Assembly: GCA_003999685.1 (NCBI GenBank)
Contig: CP021222.1
Coordinates: 2,232,001-2,296,000 of the forward strand
Source: Taiwanofungus camphoratus
Lineage: Eukaryota; Basidiomycota; Agaricomycetes; Polyporales; Taiwanofungaceae
DNA: 64,000 nt
Direction: 5' to 3'
Part shown: positions 25,250 to 38,014 of the stretch, one piece after another
How positions within the stretch are numbered: position 1 is the stretch's first letter
Layout: each line of letters starts with the position of its first letter
Notes under the pieces: model-generated
What the model saw: the letters and a program-made list of their open reading frames with translations, nothing else
Databases searched by the model: none
Told to the model about the DNA's origin: nothing
Translations under genes and position numbers: made by a program

Positions 25250-26312
25250 ATGGCTGGTTCGAAAAGAAACAAACTCAAGAAAACATCACCCACAACTTTT
25301 AGCACCTTACCTCCGGCACCGACCATGGACGATGAAGACTTGATGGATGATCTCATGGCTCAGCTTGACTCCAATGACCAGACAGTGCAGGCCGAGTCAG
25401 CCGTTGTACTGAATGAGATGCAGATCAAACAGGCTGCAGACACTCCTCCGCCCGCCACCCCGAAGCAAGATAGCAAATCGCGACATAAAGCTCGGCAGGT
25501 ACGCATATACGCCAATTATTATTGACTGTGCTAACCAATGTGGTTTACGGCGTATAGGCCAGAAAAGCAGCGGCTCTAGTGGAGAAATATGCTCCAATTG
25601 ACCCTGAAGCCGATGCACGACTCGAGAAGGAAGCGGCAGAGGAAGAAAGCACTATTAAGCGCGTATGTGACGAATTGGGAGTGCAGCTATTCGAGGTAAG
25701 TGTGCAGCAGTATTGACCTTACTTCCTGATCCATTGTTGTCGAATGTGCTAGATTAACCCTGATGGTCATTGTCTCTTCTCAGCAGTGGCGGACCAACTT
25801 GCCCTTCTTTCAGTTCTACCTCCTGCTCAGGCGACCTACGCAACATGCAGGCATGCAGCTGCGAACTATATCCATAGCCATCCAGATGCTTTTCTTCCCT
25901 TCCTGCCTTCGTCCGGAGGCGAAGATGAGGTTGGTGCCACCAGCAATACCGGGCTCATGGGTCGAGCAGAGTTTGACCAATACTGTGCAACGATGAGAGA
26001 CACAGGCGCCTGGGGTGGAGAACCAGAGATCCTGGCCTTGAGTAGCGCGTTCAACGTACCCATACATGTTGTACAAGGTGGAACACCTTCCGTTGTGACC
26101 CATCAACCCCTGGGATCTTCCGTCAAAGGGCATGCGGCAGACAAGAACGTCGTGCGCATAAGTTATCATCGTAAGATGTATGGTCTCGGCGAGGTGAGTG
26201 AAGCTGTCCACTGGGCATTGTTTATAATGCTGACACTCCGTAGCACTATAATTCATTACGACCGAAGACCACAAGCCTATCGGACGGCATCAAATCAGTT
26301 TTCGCTTCATGA
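25250..26312 (+). CDS. OTU2: OTU-domain deubiquitinase (OTUD6/Otu2-like)
   Basis: ATG at 25250 (MAGSKRNKLKKTSPTT). The N-terminal third is acidic and charged (MDDEDLMDDLMAQL) and leads through an intron into a helical stretch, RKAAALVEKYAPIDPEADARL. The catalytic OTU domain begins INPDGHCLFSAVADQL, with the Asp and the nucleophile Cys in DGHC. It continues through YIHSHPDAFLPFL, DTGAWGGEPEILALSSAFNVPIHV and RISYHRKMYGLGE. The last intron leads to HYNSLRP, which supplies the catalytic His, and the protein ends KSVFAS at 26312. Four exons, about 310 residues, the usual layout of OTUD6B/Otu2, ribosome-associated deubiquitinases that act on ubiquitinated small-subunit proteins during translation. 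All catalytic residues are present. It is convergent with the beta-adaptin gene, 143 bp apart. Confidence 0.88.
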
Positions 26313-26455
26313 ATATTGGCTTACATAGCATTGGCTCTGGTACAATTGGGTTGCACTGTACTGTCACACACTCGGGCTTACTGTATTCGCTGTATCTCTT
26401 TTTGAAGCACGCTAGCATTGTATTAACACAAAACTCGATGTAATAATCAAGGCAC

Positions 26456-29107
26456 TCAGAATAGAAGTCCGTCCTGTTGCGGCCGCGGCTCATCTGCAAC
26501 ATAATTCCCGAAAGCATTATCCAAATTCGCGTACGGATCGGCGGGTGTTGTGGGTTGTGGAGCATACTCTTCCGTCCCGTCGGCGTCATCGCCACCCTCC
26601 TGCGAGGCGTTCATGTCGATCAAGCTCGAACTCGAGCCTAGGATTGGTGCAGTGGGATCTGAGCCGCCATTTGAAGGGTTTTCTGGTGGCGGAAGTAGCG
26701 CCGGTTTCCGTGGATCTGGCGGTCCGGGTCCGGGAATACGGATGGCAGTAGGTGGGAGATTGATTCGGGTGACTGGCACAAGTACCTGTCGAGAGAGTGA
26801 ATTCAGTGCCGGACTGTCCGTCAACGCCTTCCCTGCAGCATTCCGTATGAATGTCTACAGTCATACAGATAGTCAGTTGATTAGGTTACGCAAGCCTTGA
26901 CAGCAAGACTGACCTCTGGATTCTTGTGATATATACTTCCCAATGTCCCAGTGTGCAGGAGAAGCTGGTCCAGTGCTCCTCTGTCCATCCGGTCAGCATC
27001 GGTTGTAATAGCTGGCTTCTCTGCGAGTACAATCTCCCCAGCCATTGCAGGGTTGATTGCCAGTAGCCGCCAGTACATAAACCCGCGATCTCGCAAGTCG
27101 GGATTGTCCACTTCTTCTGTGGCCCATTTTAGTATCTTATGGACTAGGGCTTTGCTAGTGTCCGATTGTGCTTTGTAAATGAACAACTTGACTGCTGCAG
27201 TGAGCAATGCTAGTTGGACCTGTGACGAGGTCATAAGCAAACGTGAGCATCAGGATATCACACTTCACATGCACCTACCTCAACAGGCTCTTCCAGGAAC
27301 GTATACGTTAGGTCGTCCATCAACTCGTCCGCATTTTCAATCCGATCCGCGAACTGGCCCACTATCCAGATCATAGCTGCCTTCGATTCGGGTTCATCCA
27401 GCGCGTCGAGATTCTCACAAAGCGTTGGGATGATGCCCTCATACTTGCCAGGATACCGTCGGAAGACATCCTTAATAACAATAACAGCCTCTTGGACTAC
27501 ATACGTAACCTTGGTCTCGATGAGGCTGAGCAATGCCTGAATACAAGCATCTGCTCCCGTTGATACTTTGATTGCTAATCGGCCGATGGACCGCACAGCC
27601 TTGCGCACGAAATCAACGTCAACTTCTGTAGCATATCTAGACCGTGGGAGTTGGAAAAGGCCCTAGAACAATAATGATGTCGACCTACTCTTGCAGCTCG
27701 GCCAGCACCTCCTTGACATTTTCGTCCCGTGCGAGCCGATACATAATCTCCAATTTGGCTAGCTTGACATATATTGGGTCATTGTATTTACAGAAGAAGA
27801 CCTTGACGTCATTCTTGAGGACTTGTGGTCGCCGCTGAATAATGAGAAGGATGTTCCGGAGCGCAACATATTGCACCTCTGGGCCAGAAGACAGTAGCGT
27901 CACTGTGAGATGATCGATTAGGCCCTCCCAGAACAATTATTCTAGTGGACGAACCTAATGGGGGACCCATCTTCTTGCAGATGTAGTCCATAAGACGTCG
28001 GTTCTCCATATAATTCATTAGGTACAGCAGAACCTTGATGGTCGTGAGGACTACTGCTGAATTAGCGTGTTGTAGTTGAACGATGACCCGCTCTGCCATA
28101 AGCTCAGCATCCTCATGTCTTTCGGGAACGTAGCGTAGCAGAGAGTCCAGGATGTATATCTGGCCCCACCTTGAGGTTTGAAGTGTCAACGCAAGAAGTG
28201 CACGTAGACAATACGAGATAATCCATACTCTGAACTCTCACCGAGAGCGGCAAGGAGCTTGTTGGCGACTGTCAAGTTCAACTTGAAAATAACACCGTCT
28301 TGTCGATCTCCAATCTCCGACAAGGCGGCAACCGCGTTGGCTACCACAGTAGCATTGCTATCAAGCAGTAGATCCCGTAGCATCTCCACGAAGCCCCCTT
28401 TCTCAGCCTTACGGGGATCTGCTGTATACAATTTTGCGACGCAGATAGCCGCAGTCTTCCGAACGTATGGGTCACGGTCCTTCAGACAATGTCGTAGTGG
28501 TTCTGTCAATTCTTCCGTAACGACAGGGATGGGGATGTAAGACATGGTTCGAATTGCTAACGCCCGAATAAGGGGATTACGGTCTTCACAGTCCTGAGTT
28601 GTTTCAGCATGCACAAGCGTGCGGCCGGTTAAGTGAACTCACTTGCAGGAAGCTGGGGATGACTATGTGGATCTGGTCGGCTTTAGACCGACCATAACAA
28701 ACGAGGAAGAGGTAAACCACTGTATATCATATCAGAACATCTGGCGATACAGTAGATTGGTAAGGAAACACTGGCTTTTCTTGATCTCAAGCGATGGGAT
28801 ACCTAGGCAATGAACAACATCCGAGAATAAGGGCGACACTAGTGCGAACATATACTCAGCACGTACGCAAGTGAAGCAAAGGACCGTACCTACTGTCGTT
28901 GCCCATTGTGATATTTGCGACGATCTTCTTCAGAACGGTCTTGCGTTTCGTGAATTTCTTGTCCTTGCTTTCTGCGGCGTGAAGCTCCGCACGGAATTCC
29001 TGTATTACATACCGATAAGTGGAGGCAGTGGAAATTCATATGCTTTCATGCACCTGAATCTTCCCCCGCTGGAAGAACTTGGCATCTTGGCCACCTTGTC
29101 CGCTCAT
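26456..29107 (-). CDS. AP-1/AP-2 complex subunit beta (beta-adaptin)
   Basis: The start [18 protein letters not shown] at 29107 splices into [34 protein letters not shown], the hallmark of beta-adaptin trunks. The armadillo-like trunk is then clear: [119 protein letters not shown] and [11 protein letters not shown] proline-rich hinge follows and the protein stops at 26456 after QQDGLLF. It has no C-terminal appendage, as is usual for fungal AP-1/2 beta of about 700-730 residues. It works in clathrin-coat assembly at trans-Golgi/endosome or plasma membrane; AP-1 versus AP-2 cannot be settled by eye. One intron (28720-28775) appears to start with GC instead of GT. Confidence 0.92.
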
Positions 29108-29324
29108 CTTGGTACGCCCAGAGCCTCAAGCGCTCTCTTATCCAGGTTGGGATACGAGACTGAGACGAGTTGAAGAATTACGAGCACTGGTGGTTCAGCC
29201 TCAGACAACCCAAGGACAAGTAAACGCGAGCCCAGCAAGCCGGGCAGGTTGCTCAAGTGTGGTAGTATGTATGAGGCGCGGCGATCATTTGACGCCTCGC
29301 AGGCGCGAACCGGCGGCACACAGA

Positions 29325-30662
29325 ATGTTATCATATTTTTCTACCATGACTGCCCGCCGTTTCGTTGCACCTCCATCTTTACTATGTTCGCCAAGATCTT
29401 CATTGACGGCTTCATTTTATCCAGAGATTGATGCGGTCCTGAAACAATTGAAATCATGCGCTCGACGTCTTCAGGCAGCCCTCTCAACCCATCGAGCTGA
29501 ACTGCAAGTTTTGGAGAGGCTCTACTATAAAGGCAAGAACCAGCATCGGACAGCACTGTTTTGGCAAAGAGTAGCCGAGATGAGAAGATATGGCGATCGT
29601 CTAGAGGGCATGAACATATATGATCTCGTCGAGAGGCTACGGCTCTCATTTTGGGGCGACGCCTTCTTGCAGAAGTGAGTATTATGCTCAGATGCATTAT
29701 ACTTGTGTTCACATTGCTCTACAGTCCGAAAGCTCTCAAAGGACCGTGGACATGCATTCCAGATGCAAAATCCACACTTTTCACTCTGAGGCGATGTTCT
29801 GATTGTTGTACATTAATCAACAAGGTACCTCGATGTGCCGTCTTCCTGCAGTCATGTTCCTTATTTTCGTCTAGACTCGGGAACGTTTGATGGAGGCATA
29901 TCAGTAAGTCGATTCAGATGATCTATTTCACTGTGCTCATTGTTTCGTACAGCTCCTTCACGCTAATGATGCAGACCGGTTATTTCCTTCAACTTATACT
30001 GACGCTAGCTGCGATCGCATCTCGTTTGAACCTTCTCTTGGTTGAGATATCCTCCACTCTCGAGCTCTGTCAAGAAGCATTCTACCATTTACTTCAGATT
30101 CTAGATGCAAGTGAATTGTTTACAGACACTGTTGGCTGATACATTTACTATTATTACGTTTAGCCAACACAAGCACGGAAGATGAAATTTGTGACAAAAG
30201 ACATCCAGGAAAGACCGAACAAGGCTCAGTCAGACCTTGACCCCCTTCGATTCTCCATATCTGACAACACAATTGACGAAGACACTGGAAATATACTAGC
30301 ACGGCCTACAGTACAGCTTGCGGACGAGGGTCGTGTAACATCACTCCAGATAGGATCGTTTGTAGATCCCATGTTCGAACTAGTTGGAGGTGATGTCATG
30401 GCAGATTCGCCAAGTGCGGTCACTACTTCCATTGGTACGCGACTTCCGACATCGTATATTCTTTCTTCTGACGCAACGTTTAGTGAGCTCTGTCCGGACA
30501 ATTGTACAACGCAGAGGCAGCAGCATTGCTCCTGTAACCTCACGGGACAAAGAAGCAGCTGTCGCGAAACGCAAAATCCCGGAGGACGGCGCACAGTCAA
30601 AGAGCAAGCCGAATAAGAAAACAAAGAAGAGAGACGAGATCGACGACATCTTTGGCTTCTAG
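29325..30662 (+). CDS. RNase MRP subunit Rmp1 / Nepro-like protein
   Basis: ATG at 29325 (MLSYFSTMTARRFVAPP); a second in-frame ATG seven codons on may be used. The first exon encodes a helical domain, FYPEIDAVLKQLKSCARRLQ and then LERLYYKGKNQHRTALFWQRVAEMRRY. The K-N-Q-H-R core with aromatic and basic neighbours is the signature of the Rmp1/Nepro N-terminal domain. Later exons give PKALKGPWTCIPDA, a hydrophobic helix (FLQLILTLAAIASRLNLLL) and an acidic middle. A splice (GTACGC...GTTTAG) near 30434-30480 links AVTTSI to VSSVRTIVQRR. The end KKRDEIDDIFGF at 30662, with a lysine-rich run before IDDIFG, also fits Nepro relatives. The family member binds RNase MRP RNA and acts in pre-rRNA processing in the nucleolus. 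It shares a 217-bp divergent promoter with beta-adaptin. Confidence 0.72.
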
Positions 30663-31037
30663 TTGGTGTAGGCTGCCTTCAAGCTACTTGCCCCCTGTGC
30701 ACTTCTATCATTTCACGGCCCTCCATTCTTTGCTGCGACGAGTCACCCCGCCTGATGGCCCAGCAGCATTCTGTGCTATAGATATGCAGGGTTCCAGGGT
30801 GTTTCGAAGTTGGACTAACCGCTATGTCAGACTCGGTTTCGTCGCATCTGTTGGTCATTTCAGAAATGCACCTTCCCCTTGGAGAGGTCAGTCAAGTTGT
30901 TCCGAGAGTTGTATCGCCAGCAAGATGTGGAATACAAGGACTCGTGCATTCCGCCTTCAAACACATCGATGATGCATACAGGCCGATATCCAAGACAATG
31001 ATATATTGATCAGTGATTTTGGTTACTCAAGCTACAT

Positions 31038-32805
31038 CTATTGAGGAGTGTTGGGCGGGAACTTGGGGCGAACCACGCCACTCGCGCCGAACCATCTACC
31101 CTGAAGCTATGAGACAGTTAGGCAAACGGCTGGAGCAGGATGTCAAACAAGAAGTCTCACCATGTGATTCCAGTAAACCCATGGAAAAAAGTCTTTTTTG
31201 AGGTGGTAGAATGCTCTGTGTAGATAACCTAGTCAATACTGCGTAACACACTTCCGATAATCGGACACACCTCCGCGGGGTGGACTGGTCACCCAGATAG
31301 TCAGCGAAAGACTCCTTGGGCTCCAGGCCATACTTGAACTCAGCCAACATCAACTGGCCATATCCAGTCAGCAGCTACGGGAAGTCTCGTAAGCAGTGGA
31401 CGGAGATAACTTGTGGGAGAGCCAAGACATACTGGGCAGCTCGTGTATCCATCGTAGTTCGCATTCGCGACCTTGCCACTGCTGACAACCGAGTACAAAC
31501 TCTCCGTTAGTACGGGTGCCTGACTCGTGATTGCAGCAGCTGTCTTGCTCGTCGGCAGGCTCGAGCAGTCGCCAAGAGCCCAGATGTTGCCGTACTCGGG
31601 GTTCGTGTGTCTGAGCGTCGCAGGATCCACTGCAACCCAGCCGGCCTGGTCAGCGATTGGCGAGTTCTTGATGACCTCGAGCGGGCCCATGGGCGGCGAG
31701 ACGTGAAGGAGAGTGTAGTCCACTTCGACGGTGGATCCATCGGGCTTCTTGAACGTCGCCTTGTGGTTGCCGGAGTCAACGCTCGTAAGGTTGTGCTGGA
31801 AGAACCCGCCGACGCCGCGCTCCTCACGCATTTTGTTCAACGCATCAGAGTACTTCTTCACGCTGAACATGGTCGGCATCCCCGTGTAGAAGTCCACCTG
31901 GACCATGTTGCCGCGCCCGGTCTTTTGGTACCTGTCCCAAGCCATCCACATGATCTTTTGCGGAGCTGCGGTGAGTGGTGGAATTACCAAGACATGCCCA
32001 GAGGAGGACAGGAAATTGACGTACCTCCAGCACACTTGATAACGCCTGCCGGCTGCGTGAACACCGCCTTGCCCGACCTCAACGCATCCACGTCAGCCCA
32101 GACCTTATCACACGTGTCGTACGAGTAAATGGACGACACGCCCGAGCGCGGGTCAGCAAGAGCCTTCGAAAGGCCGGAGATGGCGGACCAGTTGGTCTGC
32201 AGCCCAGTGGCGACAACTAAAGACTCATAAACGAGAGTGCGGCCAGAGGCGGTGGTGATGGAGGAGGAGGTCGGTGAGAAGGACTTCACGTTTTCTGCAA
32301 TGTGGGCGAGATGATCTGGAATCAATGATGCGAGAGGACGTCGGGTCTCTATTTTCTGTTTGAGGCCGGAGCCAACTAGTGTCCTAGTACGAATCGAGCG
32401 TCAGACAAGTTTCCATTTTGCTCCTAACAAAGGTGCTGACCATCCTGGCTGATGAGAATATACTCCAGTACCGTTCAACCATGCAATACGTGAAGTCAAT
32501 GCACTTACCTGGTAGTAGTGATACTCAGCAGCATCGACAACCGCAATATCCTCCTTGTTCAAAGGTGTTCCAGCTGCCTTGAACCGATTGTAGATCTGAT
32601 TTGCTACAGTCAAACCGCCAGAACCTGCAGCATAGGATTTGCGTGAGGAGAACCACTTCCCGTCCAACGAATACATACCTGCGCCAACGACTACGACTTT
32701 GTATTTGTCCTTGTCTCCGGTAGTGCTCGCCCACCTAGCGTGGACTGCCAAAACAGAGCGCGGCTTCGCAAGCACCGCTCTCCGAGCAGCGATAAGTCCA
32801 GACAT
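31038..32805 (-). CDS. HMT2: Mitochondrial sulfide:quinone oxidoreductase
   Basis: The start MSGLIAARRAVLAKPRSVLA at 32805 is an arginine/alanine-rich presequence typical of mitochondrial import. After YKVVVVGAG a 50-60 bp intron interrupts the FAD-binding Gly motif, giving VGAGSGGLTVANQIY. Other SQR landmarks are EYHYYQPGW, LVVATGLQTNW, GKAVFTQPAGVIKCAGAPQKIMWMA (redox Cys), TMFSVKKYSDAL, ATFKKPDG, LLHVSPPMGP, NIWALGDCSSLPTSKTAAAI, YDGYTSCPVLL (second Cys) and the C-terminal membrane-contact region FYHLKKDFFPWVYW, ending PPKFPPNTPQ at 31038. Both catalytic cysteines are present. The enzyme oxidises sulfide and passes electrons to ubiquinone in the inner membrane, as for fission yeast Hmt2 in sulfide detoxification. 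It is convergent with the Rmp1/Nepro-like gene. Confidence 0.93.
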
Positions 32806-35430
32806 GACTTCAGCGCGAGTGGTGATGGTAAGAATGTACAATCACAAGTTGAACCAGGTAGTAGCCGTTGTTGCAGCCCAATAAAGCCACTGAAAATAAG
32901 CAGACAGGAAGGTTTATATCAAAGTCTGAATTTGGAATCGAGACTGTACAGTATATGTTTACCCGGAGAACTCGGAGAACATGACGCAGAAACCAGAAAT
33001 TATAATAGTGAAGAGTTTCCAGGATATATTATTTACCCGGCCATGACTAGTGACTGAGCAGACTCGGAATATTGCGGTCATCACTGTACCTACTTCTGCT
33101 CTTAACCATGATAAGTCTTTGACCAGCAGACAGCGCGACGAAAAGCTTCTTGATGCATAGTGAGGCCGTGTCAGTATGCCAGTACCAGTAGCTCAGCACC
33201 AGGGATTTCTGTCGGTCACCTATAGACCTTTCGGTGCCTTCTGTCGACTATACTATGTAAAACCTGGAAATATATACATGGAAAGCGGAAGCAGCTCGAC
33301 GCCGGTTCACTATTACCAGCACGTGCCAGACTTCCTGATACTGGTAAGTATGCAGACATTGAAATGATACACTTGGCTCTACGGAGTTGGCTCTACTTTA
33401 CCGCTAAAAAGGACCATGTATGTGAATTCTGCTAATTCACTCCTGCGAATCATGATTAACGATGGAAAGTCCCGACTCAGTGCTGTACAAGCCTTGAAGA
33501 TCGACATTTGTATGACAACTGGTTATTTTCCGGTCAAATCGCTCAGTCCTCCCTAGGATCGCTTGTAATCTTCAATCCAAGCAGCCAGTATGACATCTTT
33601 ACGTGTAGTTTTCAACTCCCTTACCCCTCAGACTTCGCTAGCTTCCGGCCATCCAAATGCTGTACCTCTGTCGTGGCAATTGCACAAGCTGGGATATTCT
33701 TCCCTTCCCTTCCAGGTTCTAGTCTCAGCTCGTACTACAACTAGCGCCACGTTCCTGTCGTCCTGACTTCCTAGACTCGAACCTGGTCTTCCATCGTGCT
33801 CTCGGAGCCTGCGTCCGAACTTCGCTCATCTTTGTCTTTGAAGTTTCGATCATACATTATTTAATTTTGCGAAGGGCCTCCAACTGTCTCTCCTTAAGTC
33901 GCCTCAGCTGAGCAGAACATTGTTAACAACCGAGCTTTGTGGCGGCAATGAAACTGTGCGCGAGACACGAGCAAAATCTACGAGACGTAGACTTTCTTCA
34001 CTCTCCCTCACACGGATGGTATCGAGGGCGGCGATGGTTCTAGAGACTTTCATGAGAGCAATGAATCATTGGTAACGGGTTTCGCTCTACCGACGGGTGA
34101 ACACAGTTGCTCGCAAACACCATCTAGCAGAGTTTGGAGTCATGTAGTGCCTCTGGCGGGTACAGTGCATCAATACGATATGGAACATGTTCCCGGCGCG
34201 TAACGACGCTCATGCGAAAACGGACTTATTGCTGGCCTAGAGCATAAATATTGCTCTCGATAGCCGGGATATGGTCTTTCTTTGCCCCTCTTCTACAGCC
34301 TGTCAACGTGGCTTCAGAGGACCATGTAGAACGGTCGGCGGAGTCTATTTCACAGTAGAGCATTTTAGCATTCTGAACCCAGAGCCGTTCACATAACAAG
34401 TGGCACTGAGGCACTGCAACTCGTGTAGATGCTGCTGCATGCACCCACCCAGGTCCCAATTGGTGAACTGAGACATGACTATTATCCTAGAGGACCGTTC
34501 TAAAACCATGCCATTATACGGTTGATGGGACCTCAACCGCGTCTTGTCCTCAAAAGTCATGATGCAGTCCAGAATGCCGTCATAAGCTGCATTCCATTGA
34601 TCTATCTCTACTTACTAAACGAGCCCACAACGTGAGGCTTAGTTTGCACTGCTCTGGCAACAGCATGCCGTTCAGACGCCTGTCAAAAGTCCACTAAGCG
34701 ACTCGGGCGATTCCCCGTTAGTCGAGCGCCTCGATTGGATGACACGTTCAATAATTAGTGTTGCCGCAAGGTGAGGTGAAGGTGACCTTGAGGTGGTTGG
34801 TGGCGCACCTCGGTACACCTTGAGGTACCTTGAGGTAACCGGCATTAGTATGCCGACCGCACCTACTTACTAGATATAGCATCTATGTCTCTATATGGTC
34901 AGGCAATGGAGACTAGTGCACTTCGTTATGAATCAGCGGAAGACGGCATCTGTTTACAGATGCAGCAAGCTTTACCGAATCGGTGTGAGTCTCAAGGACC
35001 ACATTGGTGGAACATACCGGATGGGCGTGACACCTGGCCCTAGATTGTGAACTTGAACATACCGCAGGGCCTTGAACTCTGCCGCGGTACGACTGGTAGA
35101 AGGTTATGTGCTGCTCACAAAGCGGACATAAGAAAGCGCCGGGCAATGGCGCCGGCCACAACGACCCTTCTCAGGCGCGCAACGTACATAAGTGCATATG
35201 GTATATGGAAGAAGTAGCCGTGGCATGACATGCATCTTCAGCTTGAACAAGATCTGTGAGATGGATCCTTGACATCGTGGTGCTGGAGGCCAATCTTTAT
35301 GGAATTAGTTGAACGTGTTAAACCTAACATCTGGGCTTTGACGCGGTGGGATCGTATTAAGTCGACCGCCGAGCCGAGACGAGACCAAGGACTGACCTTC
35401 TCCGCTTATCGTCTACTCCAGAGTGCAACC
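32806..35430. other. Long intergenic stretch, nothing coding recognised
   Basis: About 2.6 kb. The left end should hold the promoter of the sulfide:quinone oxidoreductase gene. Frames here are short, without motif or convincing splicing. The one notable feature is three copies of ACCTTGAGGT at 34785-34836, the last two directly adjacent. Confidence 0.4.
34785..34836. repeat. Three ACCTTGAGGT copies
   Basis: Copies lie at 34785-34794, 34817-34826 and 34827-34836. The 10-mer is nearly palindromic (ACCT...AGGT), and a further GCACCTCGGT lies between the first two. It may be a degenerate satellite or a binding-site cluster; there is no gene close by. Confidence 0.45.
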
Positions 35431-36327
35431 ATGACCGATTCCATAGCGCCCGCCACAGGAGAACGAAAACAGATTGTGTACGTCCTTCCAGAACTTGATT
35501 TCCCAAGAAATAAGTTTCACATATATTGCTTCCCAGCGTATTGGGTCCTACGGGATCGGGGAAGACAAGGGTCAGGACAATCATACCAGCGTCAACTTGA
35601 ATGACAAGGACTCATAGGGATAGCAACTGACAGTTCATAAATCAAGCGAGTGGGTCAAACCTAGCCGTAGGACAGGGCCTTGAGTCTTGCACGACCCATG
35701 TACAACGGTCAGAACCCTTGCAGGTCGATCATCAATCGGTTGTCCTCATCGACACCCCTGGCTTTAACGACACGACCAGATCGCCACTCAACATATACGA
35801 AGAAATTCTTGGGTCACTGAAAGATCTGTGAGTGTGATTAGAATTCATGAGGAATATCGAATGCTTACGGTGAGTATTTTTGGCCCAAACATTACAGGAA
35901 ATTCGATGGAATCATATACATGCACAGCATCTCCGATAATATCGTAGGTGCGAGCACACTAGCGAACTTCCAATGGTTCAGGAAGATATGCGGGGACAAG
36001 GCTATGAAGAATACCGTAATCGTGACCAATATGTGAGGACAAGTTTCCGAGGAGATTGGAGCATCCCGAGAGAAAGAACTCAAAAATGATGATAAGTTTT
36101 TCAAGTCTGCAATCACCCTTGGCGCCCAGATGAGGCGACACGACAATACTAGCGATTCGGCGCACGCCATCATTTATGAGCTCCTCCGAAACCCACCAGT
36201 AATGCTGGAGTTTAGAACTGAGAAGATTGGTAAGCACAGTGCTGTCCTGCGATCGAGGGCTAACAACGATCCAGCAGGGAGGCAAGGGGTTTGGTCACAG
36301 CTTGGTAAATCATGCTGCTGCCCTTGA
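35431..36327 (+). pseudogene. AIG1-like P-loop GTPase, copy 1 (apparently broken)
   Basis: ATG at 35431 (MTDSIAPATGERKQIV) splices to VLGPTGSGKTR, a Walker A/G1 loop. A second splice leads to FINQASGSNLAVGQGLESCTTHVQ, where the Thr is a switch-I candidate, then VVLIDTPGFNDTTRS (G3), and after an intron KFDGIIYMHSISDNIVGASTLANF and CGDKAMKNTVIVTNM. At 36034-36036 an in-frame TGA falls where copy 2 has Trp (VTTMWD); the frame then stays open for about 75 codons that align with copy 2 (SREKELKNDDKFFKSAI). A one-base change of TGG to TGA is the simple reading, so this copy is probably a young pseudogene. An overlooked splice or a sequencing error remains possible. Role of the family in fungi is unknown. 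Confidence 0.6.
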
Positions 36328-38014
36328 TTCTAAGGTTCTTCAGGGAGATAAACTGTTTACAGGTCTTGCTATCATATGGTTTGGGGCGGCCTCCTTGCCG
36401 TAGATTGGAACGTAGTTACTGTCCACAGAGTCTGATCTGAAACACTGTGAAAACGCACATGCTGTTTGTCAGTTGCGTGTGACAGATTTTACTCGGACCC
36501 AAGAGACCATCGAGCCCATCGCTTTCTTGGTGCTGCCAATCGACACCTATCCAGCTTTAACTTCAGCATCCATCGATCTGTCGACCTGATTGTCTGCAAG
36601 CCTAGCTATATAATGGAACGGCCGTATCCGGAGACGACCCATGATTGGGTTGGTGACCTGTTGAAGGGGGGGTGCTCCACTTGTGGTCGTTAAGACCATA
36701 GTCTGCAGGCATTCCTGTCTCTGAGAAACAAAAGTATCGGGAGTAAATATCAGAAAGCGCATACGGATGAACCACGAATACATTTAGATAGTCGCTGTAG
36801 TAAACCCGGTACATAACGTTGCCAGTTCATGACAAGGTAGTAAAATTGATGGGTGCGTTGTGCGTCTATAAGCACGCTAGCCTACCTGTGGCAGCGGCCA
36901 TTTACAGAAAAACGGTGACGCGAAACTGATGAGAAATATCTAAGCGACGAAGGTTCATATGTGAGGTTCCACCGATCACAATTAGGCGCTAATTGCAGAC
37001 TTAGTCGGACATGTCTAACCGCGAAACTTGCGTGTCTTTCACAAGCAGTGATACCACAATGTTATGCCGATTGTTAGACGTGCGCATTGAAGGGCAGGTA
37101 TTGGAAGTGTGACTAGTGCACCATCATATCTGAATCGAATGCACTGCACCTGTCTGCATTGACGTGCCTTCTCATAGCACCGCTATTTAGATAACGGCGC
37201 TGAAGGCTTCCGGGACGCCCCTTGCACAGGCCTGATAACCACTTGAATCGATGCACCCCACAATCCACATCGTGCTCCTTCATCGTTCTGGTGGGTTTGG
37301 GAGTCGCCCATATATCCATGCGCATGTGTATGGTCTACGGGATTCAGAGGGTGGAGATCTCGGCGAATGGATGGCGCCGAAATTTACTTGAGATGAAGAA
37401 TCGCTGGCGTCTATCTCATTCGATAAAGAACGTCATGATCAAGCGGAAGACTGAGTGACGACGGAACTTCAGCTGGATCGCATGAAATCGCACTTCCAAG
37501 CAGTGCATGGTATATCAGGCGTGGCGTCTAACCATTTGGGGAATGATACACAGCGCGAGCGTCGTCGCCCACTGGATCTTTGAACCCTTCTTCTTTCCTA
37601 TTGCTACTCTCAAGATGCACGATATTCTAATATAAAATAAACTGCGCTAGGTGAGAATATGCCTAGCTCAGATGCAGATGCGTTCAAGAAGTTCTGCGAA
37701 GGACGCCTTCAGGTGACCGAGAGGTGATCGGTGAGGGTCCTCGTGTTCTCCGAGTCCAATGACCGAAGGAAGCTGTCCACACACGGATAGCCCGCTGTAA
37801 GGGAAGCTCGGTGAATTGGGCGCCTTAGAACCCAGAGAGTGTCCTCGACATCGTGGGCCGGACGAGTAGCTATCCGACGTTGGATCGATGGTGTCAAATT
37901 TCTACCGCCCACTGCAGATAGCGCCGTTTGTAGCAGGTATTTAATCCACCGAGTCCCGTCGCGTTCAGTACAGACCAACGATTAACTTCTACTTCATCGA
38001 CTCAGACAACGAGC
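36328..38014. other. Spacer between the two GTPase copies
   Basis: About 1.7 kb without a supported gene. The right end should contain the promoter of copy 2. No repeats shared with copy 1 flanks were evident by eye. Confidence 0.4.
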
